A stretch of 46,647 nucleotides of DNA from an uncultured Ruminococcus sp. (GCA_902789345.1 CADANT010000006.1:1-46647); one strand, 5' to 3'; positions 24,108 to 33,388 are shown, counted from the first letter of the stretch. Notes: generated from the sequence alone by a model not told the origin. Numbers and translations are program-made.

Positions 24108-24980
24108 TTACTGTCCACGCTCCTCCATAATAATTTTGATTTCGCTTTCGTTAATGCCAACCATTGCTTCGCCTAAGTCCTCTGAAAGCTCAGCAAGTAC
24201 CTTAGGGTCATTGTAATTGGTTACAGCCTTAACAATAGCTGCGGCTCTCTTCTTAGGGTCGCCGGACTTAAATATACCGGAGCCTACAAATACACCCTCT
24301 GCACCTAACTGCATCATCAGGGCTGCATCGGCAGGTGTAGCTACACCGCCGGCAGCAAAGTTTACTACAGGCAGCTTGCCGTTTTCGTGAACATACTTAA
24401 TCAGCTCTACAGGTACTCTGTATTCCTTTGCTGCCTCGTAAAGCTCATCGTCACGCAATGACTGAACTCTGCGCATTTCGGCGTTAATCTTTCTCATATG
24501 ACGAACAGCCTGTACAACATCGCCTGTACCCGGCTCGCCCTTTGTTCTTATCATTGAAGCGCCCTCTGCAATTCTTCTTAGTGCCTCGCCTAAATCTCTT
24601 GCGCCACAAACAAACGGAACATCAAACTTTGTTTTATCTACATGGTACAAATCATCAGCAGGGGAAAGAACTTCGCTTTCGTCTATGTAGTCAATTTCAA
24701 TAGCCTGCAAAATTTGTGCTTCTGCAATGTGACCGATTCTGCACTTAGCCATAACAGGAATAGAAACAGCCTCCTGTATGCCTTTAATCATTTTAGGGTC
24801 GCTCATTCTTGATACGCCGCCTGCCGCACGAATGTCAGCCGGAATTCTCTCAAGTGCCATTACAGCACAAGCGCCTGCCTCTTCGGCGATTTTAGCCTGT
24901 TCAGGGGTGGTAACATCCATAATTACGCCGCCCTTTAGCATTTGTGCAAGATTTTTGTTTAAAGAATATCTGTCGCTCAT
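24108..24980 (-). CDS. pdxS: Pyridoxal 5'-phosphate synthase lyase subunit
   Basis: 290 residues. It builds pyridoxal phosphate from ribose 5-phosphate, glyceraldehyde 3-phosphate and ammonia. TIM-barrel marks include [19 protein letters not shown], the Schiff-base Lys in VMAKCRIGH (~80), the second Lys in [11 protein letters not shown] (~148), and the phosphate-binding [12 protein letters not shown]. First gene of pdxS-pdxT. No MocR/PdxR regulator is adjacent; a palindrome covers its predicted start site. Confidence 0.97.
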   Translation of the reverse strand: MSDRYSLNKNLAQMLKGGVIMDVTTPEQAKIAEEAGACAVMALERIPADIRAAGGVSRMSDPKMIKGIQEAVSIPVMAKCRIGHIAEAQILQAIEIDYIDESEVLSPADDLYHVDKTKFDVPFVCGARDLGEALRRIAEGASMIRTKGEPGTGDVVQAVRHMRKINAEMRRVQSLRDDELYEAAKEYRVPVELIKYVHENGKLPVVNFAAGGVATPADAALMMQLGAEGVFVGSGIFKSGDPKKRAAAIVKAVTNYNDPKVLAELSEDLGEAMVGINESEIKIIMEERGQ

Positions 24981-25053
24981 TGTTAAAACCTCTTTTTTAT
25001 TTTTTACTCCCCACGGTTAAGGTTCGGGGGAGAGTTAATTTATTTTTACTGTT

Positions 25054-25065
25054 TTGTTCGAACAA
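25054..25065. promoter_or_regulatory. Perfect 12-base palindrome at the pdxS start site
   Basis: TTGTTCGAACAA, located where transcription from the -10 at 25070 would begin. It could be an operator for an unknown repressor. It is not a LexA box (which is GAAC-N4-GTTC). Confidence 0.4.
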
Positions 25066-25069
25066 TGAC

Positions 25070-25078
25070 ATATTACCA
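25070..25078 (-). promoter_or_regulatory. Extended -10 promoter of pdxST
   Basis: Minus strand TGGTAATAT, with TTTACA 15 bases further upstream, a shorter gap than ideal. Confidence 0.4.
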
Positions 25079-25107
25079 TAAACTGTATTCTGTAAAATGC
25101 ACACTTT

Positions 25108-25145
25108 ATAAAAAAATAAAGGGTACAGTTGCAATCTGTACCCTT
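25108..25145 (-). terminator. Intrinsic terminator of the membrane glycosyltransferase-like gene
   Basis: Minus strand AAGGGTACAG and CTGTACCCTT pair, followed by TATTTTTTT. Confidence 0.93.
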
Positions 25146-25225
25146 AGTTTTGTGATGTTTATTAAGATTTACAGCTGACAGTTGCAGAAGTAAAAATCTT
25201 AACTTTTTAGACTTTTTAGACTTTT

Positions 25226-26809
25226 TTAGCTTTCTTTAGCTGCCGCAGTTGATTTTTCCTTTTGCTTCGCGGAAATTTTTTTGCGCTTATTGCGTTTGTA
25301 CACCTGTATTCTTAAAACCACTGAATTTAATCCTGCTACAGCCGTTAAAATAAACAGTGGTGTAAAGTTAAACAGATATCTTGAGCGTGTTTCCCATACC
25401 ATAAAGAATAGTGCCGCTCCAAATACAATGCCTCTTATTAGCGTCATAGAGGTAATCCGCTTGCGTTTTGCACCGTATATTGCCGAAACCGCCATTAGTA
25501 TAATCATAGCTAAGTGGAAGCCATTGCTGTACACATAAAAAATATTGTAGTAATCGCCGTCACGCAGTACAAATTCAAACAGTGGGTTTCTGTCTGCTAT
25601 CTGATTTCCGTTAGCGTCCTTTGAATTTAAGTGGTGGTCAATCCAGTATATACCGTCACGCCAGGTGAACGCAAGCTTCTTACACATATGCTTTGCCATA
25701 CCCGGAAGTCCCATATCTTTAAGTCGCTGAACAATCATTTTATTGTCAGCCGCTTTTTTCTGGTCATAGTTTCCTGCGTTGTCTGTATATACAGCGTCCT
25801 CTTGATGGAAGCCGCCGTCACCGTAAAGCCCCATCATTATCCAATGGTTAATAGGGAACTGTTCCTCGTAAAGCTCCTCTTCTGTAGTAAATTCAAATGA
25901 ATTAATAAATGTTTTTATGCCGGTGTTGAAAACTGCAAATGCAACTACAAGGCACAAAACACCTATCAGCGCTTGCTTTAGCTTGTTGTACAGCACTAAA
26001 TATACTACGGCGCCAACCAAAATAACTAGCAGACTGCCCTTTAGTGTATAGCCAACCGAAATGAACAATGCAGACAGGGCAAGGTAAATAAGCCTTTGCA
26101 CAAGCTTTTCTTTTGGCAGCTTGGCGCTTAGTACAATGAAGTATACAGACATTGCCGTAAACGGTATGCTTAAAGAATCGCTGTAATAATAGGCTGTATA
26201 AGTGTAATACGGCATAAACAGGAAGCAGAACACAACAGTCATTATTACGCCATATGGTTTAAAAATCTTTCTTGCCGTTAAAAATGTAAATAATACAGCA
26301 ACTGCAATGAATACAGTGTTTAGCAGAATCGGTGCATAATTAGGTACATCGCCCATTATTAAGTATATAGCACGATAGTAAAGTGACAGCAAAATAAGTA
26401 TGCCGTTATTGTTTGGATACCGTGCCATATAGCCTCTGCTGGCAGGTTTAAGACCTCTGTACATATCGTCAAAATTGCCGTCTGTTGCAAAGTTGTGGGC
26501 CATGTGGTCTACAGTACCCCAGTCGGTTATCGGTTTACTCATTAAACACCAGCCGGATATAAGCTGAAGAATAAACATAACGGCCAAAATTATACCGCAG
26601 GCTATGTCAGCTTGCTTGGCGGTAGGCGTTTTTTTGTTGGTGTAAATATATGTTCCTGCCGCAGTAAATACAAACAGTGCGGCCAGGGCAAATAAAATAA
26701 CAAATATGTTTTTGAAAAGCACAACAACCACAAGTACAGTAATAATGCCAAATAGTAAGGCGAAAACATAGTTAAATGCAGTATTGGCTTTTACCTTTAA
26801 TCTGTTCAA
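25226..26809 (-). CDS. Multi-pass membrane protein, glycosyltransferase (GT-C, PMT/ArnT-like) fold
   Basis: 527 residues from a TTG start that has GGAGG 8 bases ahead. About eleven to twelve hydrophobic helices and a basic C-terminal tail. An outward loop after the second or third helix holds Asp in PITDWGTVDHMAHNF, where GT-C lipid-linked sugar transferases keep their catalytic acid; RYPNNNGILILLSLYYR resembles the same family. It likely moves a sugar from a polyprenyl phosphate to an envelope polymer or protein, but acceptor and sugar are unknown. It has its own promoter (26852) and terminator. Confidence 0.7.
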   Translation of the reverse strand: MNRLKVKANTAFNYVFALLFGIITVLVVVVLFKNIFVILFALAALFVFTAAGTYIYTNKKTPTAKQADIACGIILAVMFILQLISGWCLMSKPITDWGTVDHMAHNFATDGNFDDMYRGLKPASRGYMARYPNNNGILILLSLYYRAIYLIMGDVPNYAPILLNTVFIAVAVLFTFLTARKIFKPYGVIMTVVFCFLFMPYYTYTAYYYSDSLSIPFTAMSVYFIVLSAKLPKEKLVQRLIYLALSALFISVGYTLKGSLLVILVGAVVYLVLYNKLKQALIGVLCLVVAFAVFNTGIKTFINSFEFTTEEELYEEQFPINHWIMMGLYGDGGFHQEDAVYTDNAGNYDQKKAADNKMIVQRLKDMGLPGMAKHMCKKLAFTWRDGIYWIDHHLNSKDANGNQIADRNPLFEFVLRDGDYYNIFYVYSNGFHLAMIILMAVSAIYGAKRKRITSMTLIRGIVFGAALFFMVWETRSRYLFNFTPLFILTAVAGLNSVVLRIQVYKRNKRKKISAKQKEKSTAAAKES

Positions 26810-26851
26810 ATATTTTTCCTCCTTAAAATACTACAATATAAACCAGCTTAT

Positions 26852-26860
26852 ATTGTATCA
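26852..26860 (-). promoter_or_regulatory. Extended -10 promoter
   Basis: Minus strand TGATACAAT, giving a leader of about 36 bases before the TTG start at 26809. Confidence 0.5.
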
Positions 26861-27119
26861 CATATCTTCCTAAAAGCAACGCCGTTTGACATTTTTTATC
26901 ATATTCACAATTTATGCTATATTGACGGTTTTTAATTGTGGATTAATATGGAATAGTGGGCAATGATTTTATAAAAACTGTTCTTTATATTCTTAATGAT
27001 GGGCGGTTGTTTGTTGAATTATTCAGAACGGTAATTGTACCAATGTCACTTTAAAATAAAGCGCAGTAAATTTAGTAAATAAAAATGTGCAATTTACTCA
27101 AAAAAGTTTTATAAATTAT
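26861..27119. other. AT-rich divergent spacer
   Basis: Contains isolated -35-like boxes (TTGACA near 26887, TTGACG near 26925) without matching genes. No coding frame, RNA or repeat is supported. Confidence 0.5.
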
Positions 27120-27148
27120 TTGACTTATAGGGAAATTCCTGTTAAAAT
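27120..27148 (+). promoter_or_regulatory. Sigma-A promoter of minD-like gene
   Basis: TTGACT (27120-27125), 17 bases, TAAAAT (27143-27148). Confidence 0.7.
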
Positions 27149-27239
27149 AGTAACAAGACAGTATTTAGGGCAAGCTTTAACCGTTTGCTGTTGGCTTTCT
27201 GCCTGAAAGGACAGAAGAATTTATAAGAAAGGCAAGTTT

Positions 27240-27977
27240 ATGGGTAAGATAATTTCTGTTGCGTCCGGCAAAGGCGGTACGGGTAAATCCACAGTGTGCG
27301 TTACCTTGGGCATGGCGCTTGTTAAGCGTGGGCATAAGGTATTGCTTATTGACTGTGATTCCGGTATGCGTGGGCTGGATATTATGATGGGCATAAGCAA
27401 GAGCCTTGTTTTTGATATTGCAGATGCCGTGTGCGGTAACTGCACAGCAGAACAGATTATTTACCCGTGCGGTCATATTGACGGTTTAAGCCTTATACCG
27501 GCACCGCAAAATGCCGAGGACGAGCTTAGCCCGCTTATATTAAAGCAGTTTACGGATAATGTACGCAGCCGTTACGACTATATTATTATAGATTCTCCCG
27601 CAGGCGTGGGAAAGGGCTTTGACACTGCCGTGCTTCCGGCCGATTTGTGCTTAGTTATAGCAAACACCGAGCCTACAAGTTTAAGAGGCTGTGTAAATGT
27701 AAGAAAAAAGCTTACCGAAATAGGTAAAACCAACATACGGCTTATTATTAACAGGTTTTCTGTAACTATGTTTAGGGAGCTTGCTTTTTACCCGGATTTA
27801 GACAGCATTATTGATGAGTCGGGTATTCAGCTAATAGGAATAATTACAGAAAACAGACAGGTAGTTGCTTCTATACAAAAGGGGCTTGCCTACAAGAAAA
27901 AATGTTCAGCCCTTGCGGCAATAGACAGAATTGCGGCAAGGATAGACGGCGAAAATGTGCCGCTGCTTATTTGCTGA
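27240..27977 (+). CDS. minD: MinD-like P-loop ATPase
   Basis: 245 residues. Deviant Walker A SGKGGTGKST with the signature first Lys, Walker A' region LLIDCDSGMRGLDIMMG, and YIIIDSPAGVGKG (Walker B) match MinD/ParA proteins. MinD recruits the division inhibitor MinC to the membrane and so positions the septum. The chain is shorter than Bacillus MinD (268) and ends ENVPLLIC with no obvious amphipathic membrane-targeting helix. No minC or minE is adjacent; mgsA follows after 40 bases. It may be a Min-system member or a relative with another partner. Confidence 0.8.
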   Translation: MGKIISVASGKGGTGKSTVCVTLGMALVKRGHKVLLIDCDSGMRGLDIMMGISKSLVFDIADAVCGNCTAEQIIYPCGHIDGLSLIPAPQNAEDELSPLILKQFTDNVRSRYDYIIIDSPAGVGKGFDTAVLPADLCLVIANTEPTSLRGCVNVRKKLTEIGKTNIRLIINRFSVTMFRELAFYPDLDSIIDESGIQLIGIITENRQVVASIQKGLAYKKKCSALAAIDRIAARIDGENVPLLIC

Positions 27978-28017
27978 TGAGAATATATTTAATTTCACCT
28001 AAGAAAGAAGGATAATG

Positions 28018-28413
28018 ATGAAAATAGCCTTAATTGCTCATGACGAAAAGAAAGAATTAATGGTGCAGTTTTGCATAGCCTACTGCGGTATTTTAAGCAG
28101 ATATTCAATATGTGCCACAGGTACTACCGGTAAGCTGGTTGCAGAGGCTACCGGTTTGGAAATTCAAAGATTTTTAAGTGGTTCACAGGGCGGCGACCAA
28201 CAGATAGCCGCACAAATTGCATACAATGAAATTGATATGCTTCTGTTTTTCAGAGATCCTCTTAATCCAAAGCCTTTGGAGCCAAACGATATGAACCTGC
28301 TAAGACTTTGCGATATGCACAATATTCCTGTTGCTACAAACATTGCAACAGCCGAAATGCTTATCCACGGTTTGGAGCGCGGCGACCTTGACTGGAGAAA
28401 TATTGTAAAATAA
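28018..28413 (+). CDS. mgsA: Methylglyoxal synthase
   Basis: 131 residues. The second of two adjacent ATGs is preferred for spacing to AAAGG. It converts dihydroxyacetone phosphate to methylglyoxal plus phosphate. Key residues: LIAHDEKK at the start, ATGTTGKL phosphate loop, Asp in [13 protein letters not shown] (~71), Asp in FFRDP, and His in [11 protein letters not shown] (~98). GSQGGD instead of the usual GPxGGD is a small change. It follows the minD-like gene by 40 bases and probably shares its transcript; terminator at 28467. Confidence 0.95.
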   Translation: MKIALIAHDEKKELMVQFCIAYCGILSRYSICATGTTGKLVAEATGLEIQRFLSGSQGGDQQIAAQIAYNEIDMLLFFRDPLNPKPLEPNDMNLLRLCDMHNIPVATNIATAEMLIHGLERGDLDWRNIVK

Positions 28414-28466
28414 GTAGACTAAGCGTCTTGTAACTTTTGCAATAATATAGTAAAATAAAATATCGG

Positions 28467-28497
28467 TAGGGGTAGACTGCGCTCTGCCCCTATTTTT
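28467..28497 (+). terminator. Intrinsic terminator after mgsA
   Basis: TAGGGGTAGA and TCTGCCCCTA pair with one U-G, followed by TTTTT. Confidence 0.88.
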
Positions 28498-28582
28498 AAT
28501 TGTACATAAATATTACGGCTGTTGCGTAAGGGTTCAAACCATAGTGCGGCGGCTGTGTAAAAATAAAAACGGAGGTCTTTAT

Positions 28583-29896
28583 ATGTCGCTTATAACAAAA
28601 AGGGTATATGGTGCAGAAGATGTGCTGCCAAAGGATAGCTACAAGTGGCAGCTTATTGAAGATATTATGCGAAGTGAAGCAGCAGCTTACGGCTTCAAGG
28701 AAATAAGAACGCCTGTTTTTGAGCATACAGAGCTTTTCCAGAGAGGCGTTGGCGATACTACCGATGTTGTACAAAAGGAAATGTACACATTCAATACAAA
28801 GGGAGGCACATCTCTTTCACTGCGCCCGGAGGGTACAGCCGGTGCAGCCCGTGCGGTGCTTGAGCACGCTGTATATAATGACGGCTTGCCTATTAAGACA
28901 TATTACTTTGATTCCTGCTACAGGTATGAAAAGAAGCAGGCAAACCGTTACAGAGAGTTCCACCAGTTTGGCGTAGAGCTTTACGGTGCGTCAAGTCCGG
29001 CGTCAGACGCCGAAATAATAAGCTTGGCTACCACATTGTTTGACCGCTTGGGCGTTACGGATCTGCAGCTGGAGCTTAACTCTATAGGTTGTCCAACCTG
29101 CCGTGCAGAATACCACAAGGCTTTGAAAAAATATTTTGAAAGCTATAAGGATAAGCTGTGTGATACCTGCTTGTCCCGTTTAGAGAAAAATCCAATGAGA
29201 ATACTGGACTGTAAAAGCCCTGTATGTTCAGAAATTGCAAAAGACGCACCTGTTGTTTTGGATTATTTGTGTGATGACTGCAAAGATCATTTTCAGCAGG
29301 TTAAGGCATATTTAGACGCGGCTGAAATTCCGTATATTGTAAACCCTAAAATTGTTCGTGGACTTGACTATTATACAAAAACTGTTTTTGAGTTTGTTAC
29401 TACAAAGCTTGGCTCACAGGGCACAGTTTGCGGCGGCGGAAGATATGACGGACTTATTGAAGAGATGGGCGGTCAGCACACACCGTCACTGGGCTTTGGC
29501 TTGGGAATGGAGCGCTTGCTGGCACTTATGGCAGAGCAGGGCATAGAAATTCCTTTACCGCCTAGCTGTGATATTTATATTGCCGGCTTAGGCGAGGAGG
29601 CACAGAAAAAGGCCTTTACACTTGTTAAGGAGGTTCGTGAAACCTCACTTATAGCAGAATGTGACATTGTAGGCAGAAGCCTGCGTGCGCAAATGAAGTA
29701 TGCCGATAAAATTGGTGCAAAATTCAGTATGGTAATAGGCGAAAACGAAATTAACGAGAATAAAGCCATACTGAAAAATATGGAAACAGGCGAGAAAACC
29801 GAAGTACCGTTGGACGAGCAGTTTATTAACGCCTTTTTCCACCACTATACAGAGTACCAGATTTCAGGTACGGCGAATATTGAAGATATTCAGTAA
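28583..29896 (+). CDS. hisS: Histidyl-tRNA synthetase
   Basis: 437 residues from the ATG at 28583, seven bases after GGAGG; an upstream in-frame ATG at 28544 lacks a site and family similarity. Class II motifs: motif 2 with CYRYEKKQANRYREFHQFGVE, the histidine-binding RGLDYYTKTVFEF, and motif 3 GFGLGMERL. A C-terminal anticodon-binding domain begins near CDIYIAGLG. It charges tRNA-His. hisS-aspS is a common Firmicute pair, here 38 bases apart. No T-box lies upstream, unlike many Firmicute hisS genes. Confidence 0.97.
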   Translation: MSLITKRVYGAEDVLPKDSYKWQLIEDIMRSEAAAYGFKEIRTPVFEHTELFQRGVGDTTDVVQKEMYTFNTKGGTSLSLRPEGTAGAARAVLEHAVYNDGLPIKTYYFDSCYRYEKKQANRYREFHQFGVELYGASSPASDAEIISLATTLFDRLGVTDLQLELNSIGCPTCRAEYHKALKKYFESYKDKLCDTCLSRLEKNPMRILDCKSPVCSEIAKDAPVVLDYLCDDCKDHFQQVKAYLDAAEIPYIVNPKIVRGLDYYTKTVFEFVTTKLGSQGTVCGGGRYDGLIEEMGGQHTPSLGFGLGMERLLALMAEQGIEIPLPPSCDIYIAGLGEEAQKKAFTLVKEVRETSLIAECDIVGRSLRAQMKYADKIGAKFSMVIGENEINENKAILKNMETGEKTEVPLDEQFINAFFHHYTEYQISGTANIEDIQ

Positions 29897-29934
29897 ATAA
29901 ATATAACAAATTAAAGTAAAAAGAGGTAATTCCA

Positions 29935-31734
29935 ATGGCTGAATTTATGACAGGCTTAAAAAGAACTAACTATTGCGGCAGCCTAAGAATAGAGGACTGC
30001 GGCAAAAAGGTTACTGTTTTCGGCTGGGTACAGCGCCAGCGTAATTTAGGTCAGCTTATTTTTATTGACCTTAGAGACCGTACAGGTATTTTACAGCTTG
30101 CACTTGACGATACAACAGACAAGGCTGTTTTTGATAAAGCGGCTTCTGTAAAAAGCGAATATGTTTTAGGTGTAGTAGGTACAGTAAGAGAGAGAAGTGC
30201 CAAAACAAATAAAATTGCAACAGGTGATGTTGAAATTGCTGTTGAGGAGCTTAGAATTTTAGGAGAAAGCGAAACACCTCCGTTTGAGATTGTTCCAAAC
30301 TCAACAACAGGTGAGCTTACAAGATTAAAATACCGTTATCTTGATTTGCGCCGTCCTGACCTACAGCAGAACATTATGCTAAGACATAAAATAGCAAAGG
30401 TAACCCGTGACTATTTTGATGAGCAGGGCTTTATTGAAATTGAAACACCTATGCTTATTAAGTCCACTCCTGAGGGTGCAAGAGATTTCTTGGTGCCGTC
30501 AAGAATACACAAGGGCAGTTTTTACGCTTTGCCGCAGTCACCGCAAATTTATAAGCAGCTGTGTATGGTTGCAGGCTTTGACAGATATATGCAGATTGCA
30601 AGATGCTTTAGAGATGAGGATTTGCGTGCCGACCGTCAGCCGGAGTTTACACAGATTGACCTTGAAATGTCCTTTGTGGATATGGAGGATGTTTTGGCTA
30701 TTGGCGAAGGCTACATAAAAAGAGTATTTAAGGATACCCTTGATATTGATATTCCTACACCGTTCCCACGCTATACTTACAACCAGGTTATGGAGCGCTT
30801 TGGTTCTGATAAGCCTGATACACGCTTTGAAATGGAGCTGTTTGACCTTACAGAGGCTGTAAGGAACTGCGGCTTTGGCGTTTTTAAAAATGCTATAGAG
30901 GGCGGCGGCAGTGTAAGAGGTATTACAGCAAAAAATGCAGTAAAAACCTACTCTCGTAAGGAGATTGACAAGCTTACCGAATATGTGCGCGGTATAGGCG
31001 CAAAGGGCCTTGCTTGGATAAGAATGACAGATGACGGCATTGCATCAAGCTTTGCAAAGTTTATGACTGACGAAGAAATGCAGGCAATATTAACTGCCGC
31101 AGGTGCCGAAAAGGGCGATGTTGTTATGATTGTGGCAGACACTGAAAATAACACTGTTCTTACCACATTGGGCGCATTAAGATGTGAGGTTGCCAACAAG
31201 CTGAATATTATTAAAGACGGTTATAACTTCCTGTGGGTAGTCGACTTCCCGTTCTTTGAGTATGACAAGGAAAGTGATACTTGGGTTGCTATGCACCATC
31301 CATTTACATCACCTACCGATGAGTGTATGGATACTCTTGAGGAGGATAAGGGCAAGGTTTATGCTAAAGCCTACGATATGGTTCTTAACGGCATTGAGCT
31401 GTCTTCAGGTTCTATTCGTATTACTAATCCTGACCTGCAAAAGAGAATGTTTAGCCTGCTTGGTTTAAGTGACGAAGAGGCTTACAAAAAGTTTGGTTTC
31501 TTAACCGACGCCTTTAAGTACGGTGCACCGCCTCATGGTGGTATGGGCATAGGTCTTGACAGACTTGTAATGCAAATGATTAAAGCACCTACACTAAGAG
31601 ATGTTGTAGCTTTTCCGAAGGTACAGAATGCGTCAGAGCCTATGACAAATGCGCCAAGCTCTATAGAAAAGCAGCAGCTTGATGATTTGGGTATTGCTGT
31701 AACTGTTAAGGAAAAAGAAGAAACACAGGATTAA
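29935..31734 (+). CDS. aspS: Aspartyl-tRNA synthetase
   Basis: 599 residues, bacterial-type length. N-terminal OB-fold anticodon domain (FGWVQRQRNLGQLIFIDLRDRTG), class II catalytic core with the FLVPSR, ALPQSPQIYKQ and CFRDEDLRADRQPEFTQID segments, an inserted GAD domain (~290-420), and motif 3 GIGLDRLVM. It charges tRNA-Asp (possibly also tRNA-Asn). AGAGGTAA before the ATG; cotranscribed with hisS; strong terminator follows. Confidence 0.97.
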   Translation: MAEFMTGLKRTNYCGSLRIEDCGKKVTVFGWVQRQRNLGQLIFIDLRDRTGILQLALDDTTDKAVFDKAASVKSEYVLGVVGTVRERSAKTNKIATGDVEIAVEELRILGESETPPFEIVPNSTTGELTRLKYRYLDLRRPDLQQNIMLRHKIAKVTRDYFDEQGFIEIETPMLIKSTPEGARDFLVPSRIHKGSFYALPQSPQIYKQLCMVAGFDRYMQIARCFRDEDLRADRQPEFTQIDLEMSFVDMEDVLAIGEGYIKRVFKDTLDIDIPTPFPRYTYNQVMERFGSDKPDTRFEMELFDLTEAVRNCGFGVFKNAIEGGGSVRGITAKNAVKTYSRKEIDKLTEYVRGIGAKGLAWIRMTDDGIASSFAKFMTDEEMQAILTAAGAEKGDVVMIVADTENNTVLTTLGALRCEVANKLNIIKDGYNFLWVVDFPFFEYDKESDTWVAMHHPFTSPTDECMDTLEEDKGKVYAKAYDMVLNGIELSSGSIRITNPDLQKRMFSLLGLSDEEAYKKFGFLTDAFKYGAPPHGGMGIGLDRLVMQMIKAPTLRDVVAFPKVQNASEPMTNAPSSIEKQQLDDLGIAVTVKEKEETQD

Positions 31735-31768
31735 AATTAGTTTTTATATACCACAAACCTGTAGGTTT

Positions 31769-31808
31769 AAATGGCGTTTGCGTATTTTAATGGCAAACGC
31801 CATTTTTC
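31769..31808 (+). terminator. Terminator of hisS-aspS
   Basis: AATGGCGTTTGC and GCAAACGCCATT pair perfectly, followed by five T. Confidence 0.95.
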
Positions 31809-31934
31809 TATATTAGGGGTAAATTTTTTGCAATAAGCCGTGGGTTATTGCAGTACCGGAAACTTCTGTGCAGGGTATTATTGTATTTTCCATAACCATA
31901 AAGAAGATATTAGATACACAAAAATGCATTTTTG
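31809..31934. other. Intergenic spacer
   Basis: AT-rich DNA between the aspS terminator and the next promoter. No feature recognised. The remaining leader to 32126 also holds a TATAAT near 32067 without a good -35. Confidence 0.4.
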
Positions 31935-31963
31935 TTGACTTGCAAGAAACACTGTGATATTAT
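31935..31963 (+). promoter_or_regulatory. Sigma-A promoter of the repeat membrane protein
   Basis: TTGACT (31935-31940), 17 bases, TATTAT (31958-31963), with an unusually long leader of about 155 bases. Confidence 0.6.
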
Positions 31964-32126
31964 ACTAATTGGAAAGAGTTGTATAATGTTTATACATATA
32001 ATAAAAAATCTGCACGACAGACGCTTTATTTAATTAGTTATGCAATACTTGTTGACGGCATACTGTATAATGTGTATGCAGAAAACATTATAATAAAGAT
32101 ATTGAGGATAAAGAAAGAGGGATTTT

Positions 32127-33248
32127 ATGCAATGTACATCTTGCGGCAAACAGTGTGATGAAACAAAGGCTTTTTGTCCGCATTGTGGAGCAGCTGTTCA
32201 GTCGGGCTATTCACAGCAACCGACACAGGAGCAGTCAATGTATTCACAACAGGCGGCTCAGAATCAGTCAAGATACTCACAGCAGGCAGCACAGAATCAG
32301 TCAATGTATTCACAGCAGTCAGCTCAAGAGCAGGCGGGAAATTCACAACAGACGGCACAAGATCAGTCAAGATACTCACAGCAGGCGGCCCAGAATCAGT
32401 CAATGTATTCACAGCAGTCAGCTCAAGAGCAAGCAGGAAATTCACAGCAGGCTGCACAGGAACAACAGTCGAATAGTCAATATAGTCAGTCGCAGTACGG
32501 ACAGTCACAGTACGGACAGAGCACTTCACCATATGGACAGTCACGGTACGGACAGTCGACATATGGACAGAACGCCTCACCGTATGGACAGTCGCAGTAC
32601 GGACAGAGCACTTCACCATACGGACAGTCACAGTACGGACAGAATACTTCACCATACGGACAGTCACGGTATGGACAGAATACATCGCCGTATGGACACT
32701 CACCGTATCAACAAGGGCGTCCTGCATATATGAATAATAATCCAACTGTAACCTCACAAAGGTCACACAGTAAACCGGGTCCCGGTTATGCCAGTGGCTA
32801 CCCTATGGCGTGGTTTAAATTTTTAATTTACTTTATGCTGTTTGCAAATGCGGCAATAAACATATTTACAGCTGTTACATATCTAACAGGAAGCGTATAT
32901 TTAGGTGAGGATATGACTATGAGTGATGTAGAGGCGCTGTATATGTTCTATCCAACTGCAAAAATGATTGATGTTGTTTACGGCGTTCTGCTTATAGCAC
33001 TTGCCGCTTATGCAATATTCACAAGGTTTCAGCTTTCAGGCTTTAAAAGACGAGGCCCGTTTTTGTTTATACTGATGTATGTGCTTAATTTGGTAATAGG
33101 TCTTTTATATAGCATATCTATAATGTTTACGCTTGGAGCCGGTCCGTTGGACTATATTAGCCTTGCTCCGTCAATTATAACAAGCGTAGTTATGATATTT
33201 GTAAATGTTGTCTACTTTAGGAAAAGAGAAGAACTGTTTGTTTACTGA
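32127..33248 (+). CDS. Zinc-ribbon membrane protein with long Q/Y/S/G-rich repeats
   Basis: 373 residues. Residues 1-25 form a zinc ribbon (CTSCGK...FCPHCG). Residues ~28-190 are low-complexity repeats: about eight units of an 11-residue type (YSQQAAQNQSM variants), then several of YGQSxYGQxxSP. About four membrane helices follow (~225-360) with a GAGPLDYISLAP loop. The repeat block is poor in charge and rich in Gln, Tyr, Ser and Gly, like prion-like disordered domains. GAGG lies before the ATG. Function unknown; the architecture (ribbon, disordered linker, membrane bundle) recurs in Firmicute proteins but with shorter linkers. Repeat number may vary between strains. Confidence 0.85.
   Translation: MQCTSCGKQCDETKAFCPHCGAAVQSGYSQQPTQEQSMYSQQAAQNQSRYSQQAAQNQSMYSQQSAQEQAGNSQQTAQDQSRYSQQAAQNQSMYSQQSAQEQAGNSQQAAQEQQSNSQYSQSQYGQSQYGQSTSPYGQSRYGQSTYGQNASPYGQSQYGQSTSPYGQSQYGQNTSPYGQSRYGQNTSPYGHSPYQQGRPAYMNNNPTVTSQRSHSKPGPGYASGYPMAWFKFLIYFMLFANAAINIFTAVTYLTGSVYLGEDMTMSDVEALYMFYPTAKMIDVVYGVLLIALAAYAIFTRFQLSGFKRRGPFLFILMYVLNLVIGLLYSISIMFTLGAGPLDYISLAPSIITSVVMIFVNVVYFRKREELFVY
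32205..32700 (+). repeat. In-gene tandem repeats (33-base units)
   Basis: The block contains two successive repeat types, both with 11-codon periods, encoding the Q/S-rich and Y/G/Q-rich segments. Some units are almost identical at the DNA level, so expansion or contraction by slippage is likely. The minus strand is also open here, which is a side effect of the repeat composition. Confidence 0.8.
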
Positions 33249-33281
33249 TTTAATTTAAAAATTTCATACTTACCGCATTTT

Positions 33282-33317
33282 AGCGGCAGGTCGGTTTGTG
33301 CTGACCTGCCGCTTTTT
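33282..33317 (+). terminator. Intrinsic terminator
   Basis: AGCGGCAGGTC and GACCTGCCGCT pair perfectly, followed by TTTT. Confidence 0.93.
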
Positions 33318-33356
33318 GCGTTTAATAAAAGGAATTTTATTGTAGCACCGTATGTT

Positions 33357-33388
33357 GTCATAACCGCATATTAGTTTGAATATACTTA
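33357..33388 (+). promoter_or_regulatory. Candidate sigma-E promoter of the SPOCS-spoIVA operon
   Basis: GTCATAAC (33357-33364), then TATACTTA (33381-33388), 18 bases from the ATA to the -10. Match to sigma-E is moderate, but spoIVA is a sigma-E gene in Bacillus. Confidence 0.4.

Noticed and set aside
25054-25065. LexA box
   Set aside because: LexA sites are GAAC-N4-GTTC; this palindrome is GTTCGAAC, the inverted order.
28414-28582. T-box in front of hisS
   Set aside because: The gap is too short after the mgsA terminator and lacks the GGTGG core.
32125-32766. 213-codon minus-strand frame over the repeat block
   Set aside because: Long only because the repeat composition avoids stops on both strands; no ribosome site and no membrane or domain signal.
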